Assembly (NCBI RefSeq): GCF_041734735.1
Contig: NC_134896.1
Coordinates: 36,830,039 to 36,894,038 of the forward strand
Length of the DNA stretch: 64,000 nt
DNA from: Babylonia areolata
Taxonomy: Eukaryota > Mollusca > Gastropoda > Neogastropoda > Buccinidae
Reading direction: 5' to 3'
Shown: in pieces, positions 1 through 11,951 of the stretch
Position numbering within the stretch: the stretch's first letter is position 1
Layout: each line of letters starts with the position of its first letter
Notes under the pieces: model-generated
The model's database searches: none
What the model was told of the DNA's origin: nothing
The model's input: the letters and a program-made list of their open reading frames with translations, nothing else
Position numbers and translations under genes: made by a program

Positions 1-526
1 CTGAGGCTCTAACAGCACGTCATTATATTGTGCGTTCTTTTTCTTTTTTTTTTTACTTTCCTTCTGAGTGTGTGTTGTTTTGATTTGTTTTGTTTCGTCA
101 TGGTGGAATGGAATGAAGACAAATAGGTGCGTGGGCAGGGAGGATGATAATATCACAACCAATATAAAGGGCACACAATGGCAGAACTTGAGGCTTCGTT
201 TTGGAGGCCATAAAAGCGACAGCCAAAAGAGGATAACTCCATCCTGCATGATAACCCCCATTGGATTACTCCCCTTTCAGAGTATGGCTAATTTCTGGCA
301 GGACTTCGTCGAAGGCAGAAAAAGGTAAAGCCACGAATAGGTGCTTTATGAGCACATTGCCATAGATACGGGGGGTTTGTTCTTGTTTAATATCTCTTAT
401 GCATTGACGTGTTGAAATTCACATGAAGGGCTCGGCTTGAGAGGCGGTTGTTTTTTTCTTCCTTTGTTTTAAAATGCATGCATGGAAATGTTGCATACAT
501 GTTGGAGTGTGTGTGTGTGTGTGTGA
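1..526. other. No gene recognised; short (GT)n at the right end
   Basis: An 86-codon open frame (68-328, plus) has no recognisable domain and no clear splice signals. A (GT)n run near 509-524 directly precedes the LINE remnant. Confidence 0.4.
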
Positions 527-1247
527 TGGTCAGGTCAGAGGCATAGCCCTTGCTACTGGTACCATGTAACCCAGTACTACCTGCCGCATGTGAAGTCTCC
601 CAACGACGGACCGGGCGAAGGAGGAAACCTTTCCCAACGGGTGTGAAAACGGAAGAGGATGACCAAAGGGCAGGGGGAGCTCTTATCCTTGGCTGGAAGT
701 CCCCCTAGGAGACGGAGCTCCGAAGAAAAAACCTGCACCTGCGGAGGCCGTCCTACACGTGGCAGTATCTACACCTGTGGGACTGTGAGCGTCGGTAGGC
801 GAGAGAGTGGAGAAGGGACTGCACAACTCTTCCTCACTAAAAAAAAAAAAGTCACCTGTGCTGGTCAGGCAACCAGGCTAATGTCGGAACGACGAGCTAG
901 CCCTTCAACACCCAGCTTTTCCAAGCCCTGCGGCGACGGAGAAGTGGTAACGGGGACAGGCAGAGGATGCTGCTGGCAGTTCCTAGTCACGACTCTGCAC
1001 GCAGGCGGCTGTGGGGTGATGGTCGTCCGCCATAGACTGGGGCAGATGCGGCGCCCGTATCCTCCCACAGTGTCAGAGCAGCCCTTTTTAGGGACAGCAC
1101 TGCTCTCCCCACATGGGGAAGGGGAGATAAAAGGATCCCCAAACAAAGCCTGCCTCACCTAGTACCTAGTAGGAAACCGCACCTACTTGGACATCCAACA
1201 ATAGCGGTCGAAAACAGAAGAAAAGAACCAGGAGTCATGCCCTGACT

Positions 1248-2237
1248 CTGGGTGCCTGGAATGTTCGCACCCTCTTAGACAGAGACGACAGACCAGAAAG
1301 ACGCACAGCGCTCATTGCTAGAATGCTTGATCGCTACCAGGTGGATATAGCAGCCCTGAGCAAAACCAGGTTTGCGGGTGAAACCCAGCTGGAGGAAGTT
1401 GGAGGGGGCTATACCTTCTACTGCATTCGGAAGCCAGATGGCACCCCAAGAACCTCAGGCGTGGGCTTTGCCATACGAACCGAACTTGCACGACAGCTTG
1501 ACAGCCTTCCACGTGGGATAAACGACAGGCTGATGACCCTGCGTCTGAAGCTGTCCAAGGATTGCTTCGCCACAGTCATCAGCTGCTATGCCCCGACAAT
1601 GACTAATCCTGATGATATCAAAGAAGCTTTCTACGAGGAGCTCAGCCGCACCATTTCATCGGTAGACAGAAAAGACAGGCTGATCATCCTTGGGGATTTC
1701 AATGCCCGCGTCGGCGTGGACTTCTCCTCGTGGTCAAAAGTCCTAGGACAGCACGGCACTGGCAAGTGCAACTCCAACGGACTGCTTTTGCTCTCGCTCT
1801 GCGCGCAGCATGGACTGACCATTACCAACACCCTCTTCCAACAAGCGGACAAGTACAAGAACACATGGATGCACCCCCGCTCCAAGCAATGGCACATGCT
1901 GGATTATGTGATTGTCTGGCAGAGGGACAGAGGTGATGTTTCCGTTACACGCTGCATGAGAGGAGCAGTCTGTTGGTCGGACCATTGCCTGGTACGCAGC
2001 AAGATGAACATCAGACTTACACGCAAGCTCCAACCAATCAGGCAGAACCCCCCTAGGAAGCTGAACATCCACCGCCTCCCTATCACCAAGGATGTGCTGC
2101 AGCAGCAAATCCAAGTAGCTCTCCAAGAAATTCCTGCATCGACTGATGTAGAAGAGGTATGGAGCACCTTTAGAGATGCTGTGTACACAGCAGCAGCTGA
2201 CACACTTGGCTTTGTACAGAGGAGCCAACGACTCTGA
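1248..2237 (+). pseudogene. LINE endonuclease domain remnant
   Basis: Frame from LGAWNVRTLLDRDDRPERRT through ALSKTRFAGE, LGDFNARVG, LDYVIVWQRD and CWSDHCLV. These are the APE-type endonuclease motifs in order. The catalytic Glu of the usual SETR box is Lys here (SKTR), so activity is unlikely even apart from frame breaks. The frame shifts near 2220-2240 to continue toward the RT. Confidence 0.8.
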
Positions 2238-4369
2238 AATCTCCAAGCTCCTGAACACACTGCATATACGGCATCAGGATCACATTTCCGATAAAGACTG
2301 CCAGAGGAAGGAGAACCAGTTCTTGCAAACCAAGCAACTTGTACAGGAGAGGTTGCGTGAGATGAAGAACACCTGGTGGAAGAGAAAGTCCGAAGAGCTT
2401 CAGTCCGCTGCTGATGCTCACGACATGAAGACCTTCCATGATGGTCTCCGAGCTGTGTATGGGCCGAGAGACACAGGATAAACCCCTGTCTGAGCCTTGG
2501 ACCAGACCACCCTCCTGACAGACAAGAAAGACATCCTTGCCCGCTGGGCAGAGCACTTCAACACCCTCCTCAACAGGGACTCGTCCATATCAAACGAGGC
2601 AATTGCAGCCCTCCCATAGCTACCAATCAGTGACTCGCTAGCTGCCCCTCCCACCAAGGTCGAGACCCAGAAAGCCCTGAAGCTGACAACGTCAGGAAAA
2701 GCACCAGGAGCGGATGGAATCCAGGCTGACATCTACAAGTATGGAAGCGAGGTGCTGACAGACAAGCTGACCGCCCTGTTCCAGTCTATCTGGGAGAGAG
2801 GGGAGGTCCCACAGGATTTCAGGGATGCTTCTATTGGCCACATTTACAAATGGAAGGGAGACAAAACATCCTACGATAACCACTGTGGAATCTCTCTCCT
2901 CTGCATCGCTGGCAAGATCTTCGCCCGCATCATACTGAACAAACTGGTTGATCATGTCTCCAACACAGTCATCCCTGAAGCACAGTGTGGCTTCCGCTCA
3001 GGCAGGGGAACATGTGATATGGTGTTTGCTGTACGCCAGATGCAAGAGAAGTGCCGTGAGCAGAACAAGGAGCTCCACAAGGTCTTTGTAGACCTGACTA
3101 AGGCCTTCGACATGGTGAACCGCCATGGTCTGTGGAAGATCCTCCTAAAGTTCAGCTGCCCAGAGAGCCTAATCCAGCTGAATGCGTCTTTCCACAATGG
3201 CATGAGGGCGAGAGTACAGGAAAATACTGACATGTCGGATCCGTTCCCTGTGGTAAATGGAGTGAAGCAGGGCTGCGTCCTGGCACCCACACTGTTCTCC
3301 ATTTTCTTCTCTGACATGCTCATTGACGCCTTCCAAGACTGTGACCGGGGCATCTACATTCAGTTTCACACAGATGGCAAACTTTTCAACTTGCGGCAAC
3401 TCCACACCAGGTCCAGGGTGTTTTGAGGCACTGTTGAGAGAATTCCCCTTCGCTGATGACTGTGCGCTTGTTGCACACACCCATGAGGACACGCAGTTCA
3501 TTATGGACAGGTTCTGAACCACTTGCAGGCGCTTTGGACTCACCATCAGCCTCAGCAAGACCGAGTCCATGTACCAACCAGTTAGCTCACAGAATGCCAG
3601 TGCCTACACCCCACCTGCAATCAAGATCAATGACACAGAGATCAAGTCAGCCGACAAGTTTTGCTACCTGGGCAGCACCCTATGCAACAACGGAGCCCTT
3701 GATGCAGAAGTGGCGCTGCGCATCGCCAAGGCCAGCTCCGCCTTTGGCAGACTCAACAACAGGCTGTGGAACAACAAAGGCATCAGGCTCAGCACCAAGA
3801 TGAAAACCTACAGAGCTGCTGTGCTGACCACCTTATTGTACTGCTGTGAAACATGGACGACGTATCGCCATCACATTCAACAACTTGAGCAGTTTCACCA
3901 GAGATGCCTACCAAAGATCCTCGGCACAAAGTGGCAAGACAGGGTCTCCAACCTCCAGGTCCTAGAGAGGAGTGGCCTGCCCAGCATCAAAAGCCTTCTT
4001 ATCCAGTGCCAGCTACGCTGGACAGGACACGTTGTCCACATGACAGACAGCAGGATCCTGAAGATGCTTTTGTATGGCCAGCTGAAGGAAGGCCACCGTG
4101 AATGTGGAAGACCCTGCAAGCGCTTCAAGGACACCTTGAAGACAAACCTCAAAGCCTGTGACATAGACATCGCTTCCTGGGAAACTGATGCCATTGACCG
4201 CTCTCACTGGAGAATGCTGTGCTCTAGTGGCATAAAGATGTTTGAAAACAAGAGAACGCTGGCTATTAAGAAGAAGCGTGAGCGAAGGAAGCAGGGCTCA
4301 ACTTCTGGAGACATTTTCACACCTGTGGGAAGTGCTGCGCATCCAGAATCGGCCTCTTCTCCCATATGA
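2238..4369 (+). pseudogene. LINE reverse transcriptase remnant
   Basis: Stops interrupt the linker (2479 and near 2617). The RT core reads from about 2640 to 3426, then shifts frame before the FADD box (about 3449). A TGA stands at 3515-3517. The C-terminal part is open 3518-4369 and ends near the 3' end of the element. Motif order is normal and YxDD is present as FADD. Confidence 0.8.
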
Positions 4370-4431
4370 GGACACACACCGACAGATAAGCCTGCCTGCC
4401 TACTTATCCGTCGGACTGACTGAAGACTCCA

Positions 4432-4502
4432 TCAGTGTGTGTGTGTGTGTGTTCACATTGGTGAGTGTGTGCATGTGTCTGCATGTGTGTGAGTGTGTAT
4501 CT

Positions 4503-4541
<39 letters not shown>

Positions 4542-4592
4542 CATGGTGGTGAGTGAGTGTGTGTGTGTGTGTGTGTGAGTGAACTGTGCTGC
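4432..4592. repeat. (GT)n microsatellite at the LINE 3' end
   Basis: Interrupted GT/TG repeat immediately after the LINE 3' sequence. It may be the tail of the element or a site where it landed. Confidence 0.8.
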
Positions 4593-4873
4593 CACCAGCT
4601 TTAAACTGTTTTATGTTGGTTGAGGGGTGATGGGCTGGGAATGTACATACACACACAGATGCAAGTATGATTTGATTACATGCACACGTGTTCATGCTAT
4701 AAACCTTGTGTGATACAAGAAGATACACACAAAAATCAGTGTATAGTCATTTTATTCACCTTCTTGATCATTTTCTCATAACAGTGAAGTAAAAACTAGC
4801 AAACTGGATCCAGTCCTCCACATCTCCCATACTTTCCTATGCCCCACTTTTCTTGCAAACCACATCTTTGACA

Positions 4874-5122
4874 TAAAAAGAAATTTTCTTCCTAAAATTA
4901 CGTTTATGTAACATACTTACTGTGACCCACTAGTGCAGACTCCGGCAGAGGACTGATTCCTGTCCTGTGCAAATTACTACCCGTCTATACGGAGAAAACG
5001 AAAGTAGCTACCGCCGATAACGTACAGAGGTAGGTTACTCCCCTTTGCATCCCTGACTAGTGCCCTCTTTTTCTGGCAGCCATCTTTTGACTCCTGCTCT
5101 TCGTGCATTTAGCTATTCATGT
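4874..5122 (+). repeat. Dispersed repeat, same family as the 38.6 kb inverted arm
   Basis: The segment CATACTTACTGTGACCCACT, then AGTGCAGACTCCGGCAG and TAGTGCCCTCTTTTTCTGGC, matches 38.63-38.87 kb with scattered differences and a short gap. It looks like a solo terminal fragment of that family. It lies in the putative 3' UTR of gene 1. Confidence 0.7.
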
Positions 5123-5954
5123 CCAACATCAATGCAAATGTTAAATGCTTAAGAACATGCAACTGACAAGTCAAAAGGTTCCTAAAAAAAAATAATAATC
5201 CAAAAGAAAATAAACTTACAAATAAACTTGACGGAATGCTTTTGTCAAAGCTAAAACCATAGTATCTAACATACCATGCTGCAAAGGTTAAGAATAAAAA
5301 TCACTCAATTAAAAGAAAAGAAAAAAAAAAATCTACAAACAAAGCATACAGCAAACAAAAAGAAAAAATAACATGCTGTGCTGTGCTGTGCATTGTGCAC
5401 GACCTGAGAAAGATGAACATCGGAGACATCTAGAGAATAAGGCCTAGACATTATGTAGTACATACCATACATGTTCTGTCGTTGCTTTTTTGTTCAATCA
5501 TCCTCAGTCCTTAGGCACCACTACTTTTTCCTCTTCAACTCTCTTGATCCAAGGTGACGCTTAGTTTAGGCATCCACAGTCAAGTGAATGAACCATAATC
5601 TTTCTGTGCAAATTTGTACTTCCTATTGTAAACCCCTTACTGATTCTTAACACTTAATTTTTTTTTTTCCCCAAAATTCTACCATTTACACTTGAGATGA
5701 TTTTTAACACAAATCTTTTTTTCAATGGACATGTCCAAAACAGGTAGGCTGAGGGACTGGAATAATCATGCTCGAGAGGTCACAAAGCTGAAGGTGGTAT
5801 TCCATGCAAACAGTTCATGATTCAGTTGCATTACGTTTTAAAAATTTCTTTCCCCACTATAGCACAGGATTTGCTGACAACCCTACAAAGATGTCTGGCC
5901 TGAAGTAAGAAAAAGACATAAGAAACTGTTGTACAATAGAAACTCAAGCTTGAT

Positions 5955-6563
5955 TTGTGACCCATGAACGCTTTCAAACCCAAAAATGCTTTTTGATCCA
6001 TGACCATTTTCCAGCCTACAAAAATTTCCTTAAACCATGAACGCTCTGACGCATTAACACTTTCTGACCCATGAACACCTGACGACCCATGAACATCCTG
6101 TCCTGTTAATTTTCTCTGACCTTGAACCCTTTCTCACTAATTAATGCTTTTTTGACCCATGAGCGCTTTGACCCATCAATATTTTCTGACCCTTGAACTT
6201 TTTCTGACCCAAGTACACTTTCTGACAAATGAGAGCTTTCTGATAAATCATCTCTTTGATCCATCAATACATTCTGACACTTGAGAATGTTTTCTGACCC
6301 ATTAACCCTTTTTTACCCATGAGCACTTTGTGACCCATCAGTACTTTCTGACACATATACTCTTTCTAACACATGAACGCTTTCTGACATATTATCGCCT
6401 TGACACACTCATACTCTCCGACATAGATATAAGTATCCACATCAATCAATCAATCAAACATACGATTATGAATGCTTCCTGACCCACGAACATTTTCTGA
6501 CCGATGAATGCATTGACCCATCAATCTTTCTGACCTATGAACACTTCCTGATCCATGAACGCC
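5955..6563. repeat. Degenerate minisatellite, unit about 17-20 bp
   Basis: Dozens of variants of TTTCTGACCCATGAACGC and TGACCCATCAATAC follow one another, with spacing of about 17-20 bp. On the minus strand, the sense of gene 1, the core is TTCATGGGTCAGAAA. Confidence 0.85.
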
Positions 6564-7003
6564 ACCACTGTTTAGACATAACTGTGTAGAACAATGTTTG
6601 AATAACAATGTGCATCTCAGCATACAAATAAAAGATACAAAAATGACACAAAGATAATCAAGCGCTCAACAACCAGGCATTATGTTCTGAGCCAATGTTA
6701 ATCATCAAATCCAAAACAAAAACAAAAACTATTTTCTTCACAAAAACTTTTTCTTTTTTTTTTCTTTTTTTTTTTCTTTTTTTTTTTTTTTTTTAAAAAG
6801 GATCATGGATGGAGGGCAAGGAAGAGAAGGAGTGGAAGAAAGGGAAGACCTCAAGATCTGAAAAAGTCTGGACAATTATGATCAATGATTTTTAGCATAA
6901 AGAACAGAAGCGTGTAAGTAAAAAAAAATTAAAATAAAATAATTCTTTTTTAAAAAAAGGAGCAATGTACACACAGAATATCCTGACGAATGAATCCACA
7001 CAA

Positions 7004-7169
7004 TCAGTAAGGCCCAGGCACACGACTCGACTGCACTGTTGACGAACTGAACTTGGTCGATGACGTGGATGAATAAGCAGATGGCGCTGCCGATGAATAA
7101 CTCGATGATGCTGCAGCAGGATAGGCAGAGGATGCCCCCATGCCGTAACCACTTGAGTTTGTTCCCCTA
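7004..7169 (-). CDS. lark: Gene 1 terminal coding exon (Ser/Ala/Tyr-rich, ends SRVPGPY)
   Basis: Acceptor CCTTTTAG. It encodes [20 protein letters not shown] and further Ser/Tyr repeats, then SSRVPGPY and TGA. The last seven residues SRVPGPY are identical to the end of gene 2, which strongly supports both gene models. Confidence 0.88.
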
Positions 7170-8098
7170 CTAAAAGGAAAAAAAAAAAGGGGGGGGGAGG
7201 GCAGGGGGTGGGGTGGGGAGAGAAGATGAAGGAAGATTATCTTTCTGCACATCAGATAAACACTGCAATCACCAACAAAACACTGAAAACAGTGAACATT
7301 AATTCTTGAAACCATCATAATGATTTCTCACAAGTGATGTGAAACAAGAAAAGTTCATGCAGTGAGCGGCACATTGTGATTCATTTTCGCTAACCCAGAG
7401 CATCATATTTTGTTCCGTACCTGTGTGAGCATTATATAATATATATATATATATCTGCTCACAGTGATTGTCCTTATAAATATTTCGAAGCATTCCACAG
7501 GAATATATATATATGATTGAAGAAGGAACTGTTTATGCAGTTGGTCCCCAGATATTTATCATCATTTTTTTTTCTTCTTCTTCCTTTTGTAAGTTATTGT
7601 GTGTAGGTGTTTCATGTTTATTGCAAAGCGCTTTGAGCTCCCTTTAAGGGAGGAAAGCACTCAATAAGTATCCATTATTATTATTATTATCATTATTTAC
7701 TTTACAAACTCATAATTTCCCACAACTATCTGTGTGACTGCTTGAGTCCAGCAAACTATAAGAAAAAAAATTATTAACAAAAAAAACCAACAACAACACA
7801 CTCTTGTAGTTATAATCAACAAATGTGTTTCACTCTCATCATCCTAGAATTCACTTTTGCCCTCTGCTGTGTAATCATCTCCATCTTTCAAGACTTCCTC
7901 TCTTTTCTCTTTTGTTTTCTTGCAGAGGAATATAACCTTTTCTCTTCTGAGAACACCAATGTCTGCCTTCAACATGTTGCTTCTCCCTCTTGTTATAAAA
8001 AAAATCAACAACTACAGAATAGAATTCAATGCAGCTAATCTATCATCAAACACAAACAGACACACATGCATACATATATATATATATATATATATATG

Positions 8099-8155
<57 letters not shown>

Positions 8156-10771
8156 GTACATAAAGATATATATATTAAAGACTGCCAAAATTTGAAAACT
8201 TTCATCAAACATCAGCATAAAAAAGACATTCAGAAGACAGACTCACACAACATACCTTGAATAGGCAGAGGATTGTGTTGTTGCTGCAGAATAGGGCCTG
8301 AAACAGCAAAACATGGTGCCTATTCATTTCTGTCTGCCACACCTTTTACTCCCAAGTTTTGAAATGAAACAAAAACAAGAGGTAAACCAGCCCTCTGTGG
8401 CTCACATGTGACAGTACTACAAATGTTGGCGGTCTCCACTCTGGGAGGGACGCTTAGTCTGGCTCCGCGACTAAGCCATTATTGTTGTTAGTAGGGGGCT
8501 TAGTAGGTGGTGTCCTAAGTACGTTGAATCAGAACAGGCACCACTGAACACCACCAAAGTGACTCAGCAGCAGTGCAGGGTCTCCTCTGGTGTGTGGCCT
8601 CCTGGCTACCTAACATCAATGGTTCATTGTGGACTGCAGTCGCTGGAACTGTGACAGACGAATCTGGGTGTGGCCGTGAATGGGGGGATCTAAATGAACA
8701 GCGTGGGAGTAATGCCACTGAAACCGTGCAGATGATGGGGCAGCAAAAAAAAAAAAAAAAAAAAAAAGAATGCAATCTTCATGTGAAACATCAAACAAAC
8801 CACAGGATTCATCATAACCTATGAACTGTCAAGTTCTCATCTGGCTAACAACTTCAAAATACTTGACTCGTTCTCTTCCTATCTTAAGACGGACAACAGT
8901 TCATTTTGCTAAAAAAAAAATTTTTTTAAAAAGGGAGGGGGGGGGGAGGGGTCACACAATTGAATCCCATAATTGCCAGAACTTTCTTCCCCTCCACTGG
9001 ACCTTGAGTGGTGGTCTGGATGCTAGTCATTCAGATGAGACGATAAACAAAGGTCCCATGTGTATCATGCACAAAGCAAACATAACCAAAAACCAAAAGG
9101 GTTGTCTCTGTTGAAAAAACTGACTTAGACAGGAAAACAAATACACTTGCAGACAGAAAAAAAATAAAATAAAATAAAAAGGCGGCTCTGTACTGTAGCG
9201 ACATGCCTTGAATGGGGAGGGCAGCCTGAATTTCATACAGAAAAAGCTGCTGTGACAAAAAAGTCAAATAATACAATACAATGCAACACTATCATTATGC
9301 CTTGAAAAGAGTCACACAACTCTGCCATCACTATGCTGAAATCTTCTCATCATAATAATTATATCATGTGTTTCTTCAGCATAAATCAACATGAACAAAT
9401 GAATTACGATACTGACCGTCTCCTGTCAATATAGTCATCATAAGGATCTCTGGACTCAGCAGATCGTGCGCCAGCATAGGGATCTTTCCCGTACAGGTCT
9501 CTGAGGAAAAAAATCAGAATAAAACATTTACATATTGTTGCAATTTTAAAAAAACAAAGAAACATTTTTAAAGGATATTAGCATACTCCACAGGAAGAGT
9601 TAAGCTCTTGCAGGGTCAGTTGGGTTTTTTTTTTACCATGAAAAAAAAATCTAAAAACTAATATCACACAAAATGATCATGTGCACATATTTGTCTATAT
9701 CAGTATATGCGCATATTTATATCTGCATGAATATTTCCACTTGTGCAAGCATGGTATATTTGAAAGATGTATCTAGCCATCTTTGTAAACTGTCCACATG
9801 TGAAATTTTCCGCCTTGCTGCACAAGCTACTGATTAAAATTACCACGCCAGTAACGATGAATTTAGTTAACTTTGATATTGATGAAGTAATGTATGGTCT
9901 ATAACTATGCATGCAGCAGATGCACAAATTCACTTCCACATACATATAAACAAAATACACACACACAAAAATTACCCTTGCATGCCCATCTATATACATG
10001 GATACTGAGAATATAAATATTCACATGCTAATTCACACACAGCAAGACAGTTTAATGACTACTGATTACTAATCATTGTTTTTCTCAAACTATAGCAAGA
10101 CAGTTTAAAGAATGTTCGTCAATTATTATTGATTTGTTCACACAATAAGAAAAACACAGCCTAAAGAGTGTTAGAGCCAGCTAATCTAATATCTCCTTTC
10201 TTTATTTCACCTTTATCCCACCCTTACCCTTCAATAAATACCTAACCACCATCCACCCCCCCCAAAAAAAATTTTTTTTTAGATAACAAAAACATCAACA
10301 GGAACAGAAAGGAAAGTTTTGCAAACCCATCACTTTCACACACCCACACAAACCAATACACAACCCCCACTCAAAGTATGATTTGTGTGCACCACTTGAC
10401 ACCAGCATACCTTGAGCTGGCTGCACTGGCGGCAGCCGCAGACACAGAGCCAGAGCTGGGAGGGGGAGATCGGCGAGCATAGTAGTACGAGTCGGCACGA
10501 GCATACGGGTCGGGAACCCTCTCTCTCATGTACGGGTCGCGGGAAGGCACAGGTCGGCGATCGTAGGGGTCATAGTAAGGGTCGTAGCGTCTGTACGATG
10601 GGGGAGGTGGGAGGTAGCGAGATCTGTAGTACGGGTCCTCGTACGGATCTCGTTGGTAGTATGGGTCATCTTCATACGGGTCTTCACGATAGTCCCGCCT
10701 CGGCCGCCGAGGCCTGGAAAATAAGAATGGTCAAAAGGTTTACATTACAAAAGTAATTACCATTGTGTAAG

Positions 10772-10807
<36 letters not shown>

Positions 10808-10976
10808 AAAAAATCAAGAGAGGGACACAACATGTATTATTATACAACTAGAAACAGAAAATTAAGACATCAAAAGAATAATTGTTCCTGGTCTTACCAT
10901 GGCCTATGTAAAATGCTGCATTTTATGTTTGCTCTGATTATTTCTACAGGAAGTAAACAAACTACAGGCAATTCAT

Positions 10977-11024
<48 letters not shown>

Positions 11025-11735
11025 AAAACACTGTACAACTACTGGTTCTGACTTTTCAGTTTTCTTTCTGTCCACAGCCAAAATGATATCTCCCCACTTC
11101 CCCCAAAAAGAGAATAAAAACTGTATAATGAAACCCTTCTCTATTTCAGTTCACATTTTCCACAATGATAACTGAATAAAATTAAGAATGTTAACTGCTG
11201 AGATTTTTTATTCTTTTTAATCAACCACAAAATGTGTGTGTTTCACAAAAATCACGTTTCTTTGATATCAGTCTACCAGACAGAAAAATGAACAACAGTC
11301 CTATTTTAGTTTAACACTGCCTCAAACTGAAATGCAAAGTTCTATCATAATGGAATTTGTAAAAATTTACACTGTAACAATTCATAGCTGAGATGACTGC
11401 TGATTCACTTCTTTTTTTTTTTTTAATATATATATACGACTCTGACATCTTTTTTTTTCTTCATGTGCACATAAAACAAAATATTCATTCCCAATAAACA
11501 TATTCTGCCATCACTATTTGAATTAAACCAACAGCAACTTTTAAAAAATCCAAATCAATAAAGAACAGTATGACATAAAAGCACACACTAAGAAACAGAA
11601 AATTATAACTGATGTTTCAGCCAAGTTTGACTTTTGCTTTGTGTGTGTACGAGCATGTAGGTCTGTATGACTGTGCATGTGTATGTGCATGTGCATGTGC
11701 AAGTACACATGCATTTTCATGTGTGCGTTTGTTTG

Positions 11736-11769
<34 letters not shown>

Positions 11770-11887
11770 CATAAAAGCTAAATGGATAAAAATCAACATA
11801 AAAAATACTATAAAACATAAAATAAACTTACCCCCTTGGGCAATCTTTTGACCTGTAAAATACAGATTAATACACTGAGAATCAACT

Positions 11888-11951
<64 letters not shown>

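Larger units (their letters stand above)
527..4431 (+). mobile_element. Degenerate non-LTR retrotransposon (APE endonuclease + RT), RTE-like
   Basis: About 3.9 kb between two (GT)n runs. It holds a GC-rich 5' leader (527-1247), an APE endonuclease frame (about 1248-2237) and a reverse transcriptase region (about 2240-4369). RT signatures include CGFRSGRGTCDMVFAVRQ, FVDLTKAFDMVN, NGVKQGCVLAPTLFS and FADDCAL, then a long C-terminal region with YLGSTL and LRWTGHV. These resemble the RTE-like elements often mis-annotated as craniofacial development protein 2-like in animal genomes. The exact clade is not assigned. The copy is dead: the coding region is spread over three frames with internal stops. 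Confidence 0.85.
4730..7003 (-). other. Probable 3' UTR of gene 1
   Basis: About 2.3 kb between the stop codon and the next clear feature. An AATAAA on the minus strand at 4751-4756 is a plausible poly(A) signal, just before the LINE remnant. The stretch contains a minisatellite (5955-6563), a T-rich run (6750-6795) and a repeat copy (4874-5122). The end is a guess; no transcript evidence exists here. Confidence 0.35.

Noticed and set aside
659-1162. 167-codon open frame on the plus strand
   Set aside because: It is in the 5' leader of the LINE remnant and contains a poly(Lys) from an A run. It could be an ORF1 relic but no domain is visible.
4404-4728. Thr-His repeat open frames on the minus strand
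   Set aside because: Translation of the (GT)n microsatellite.
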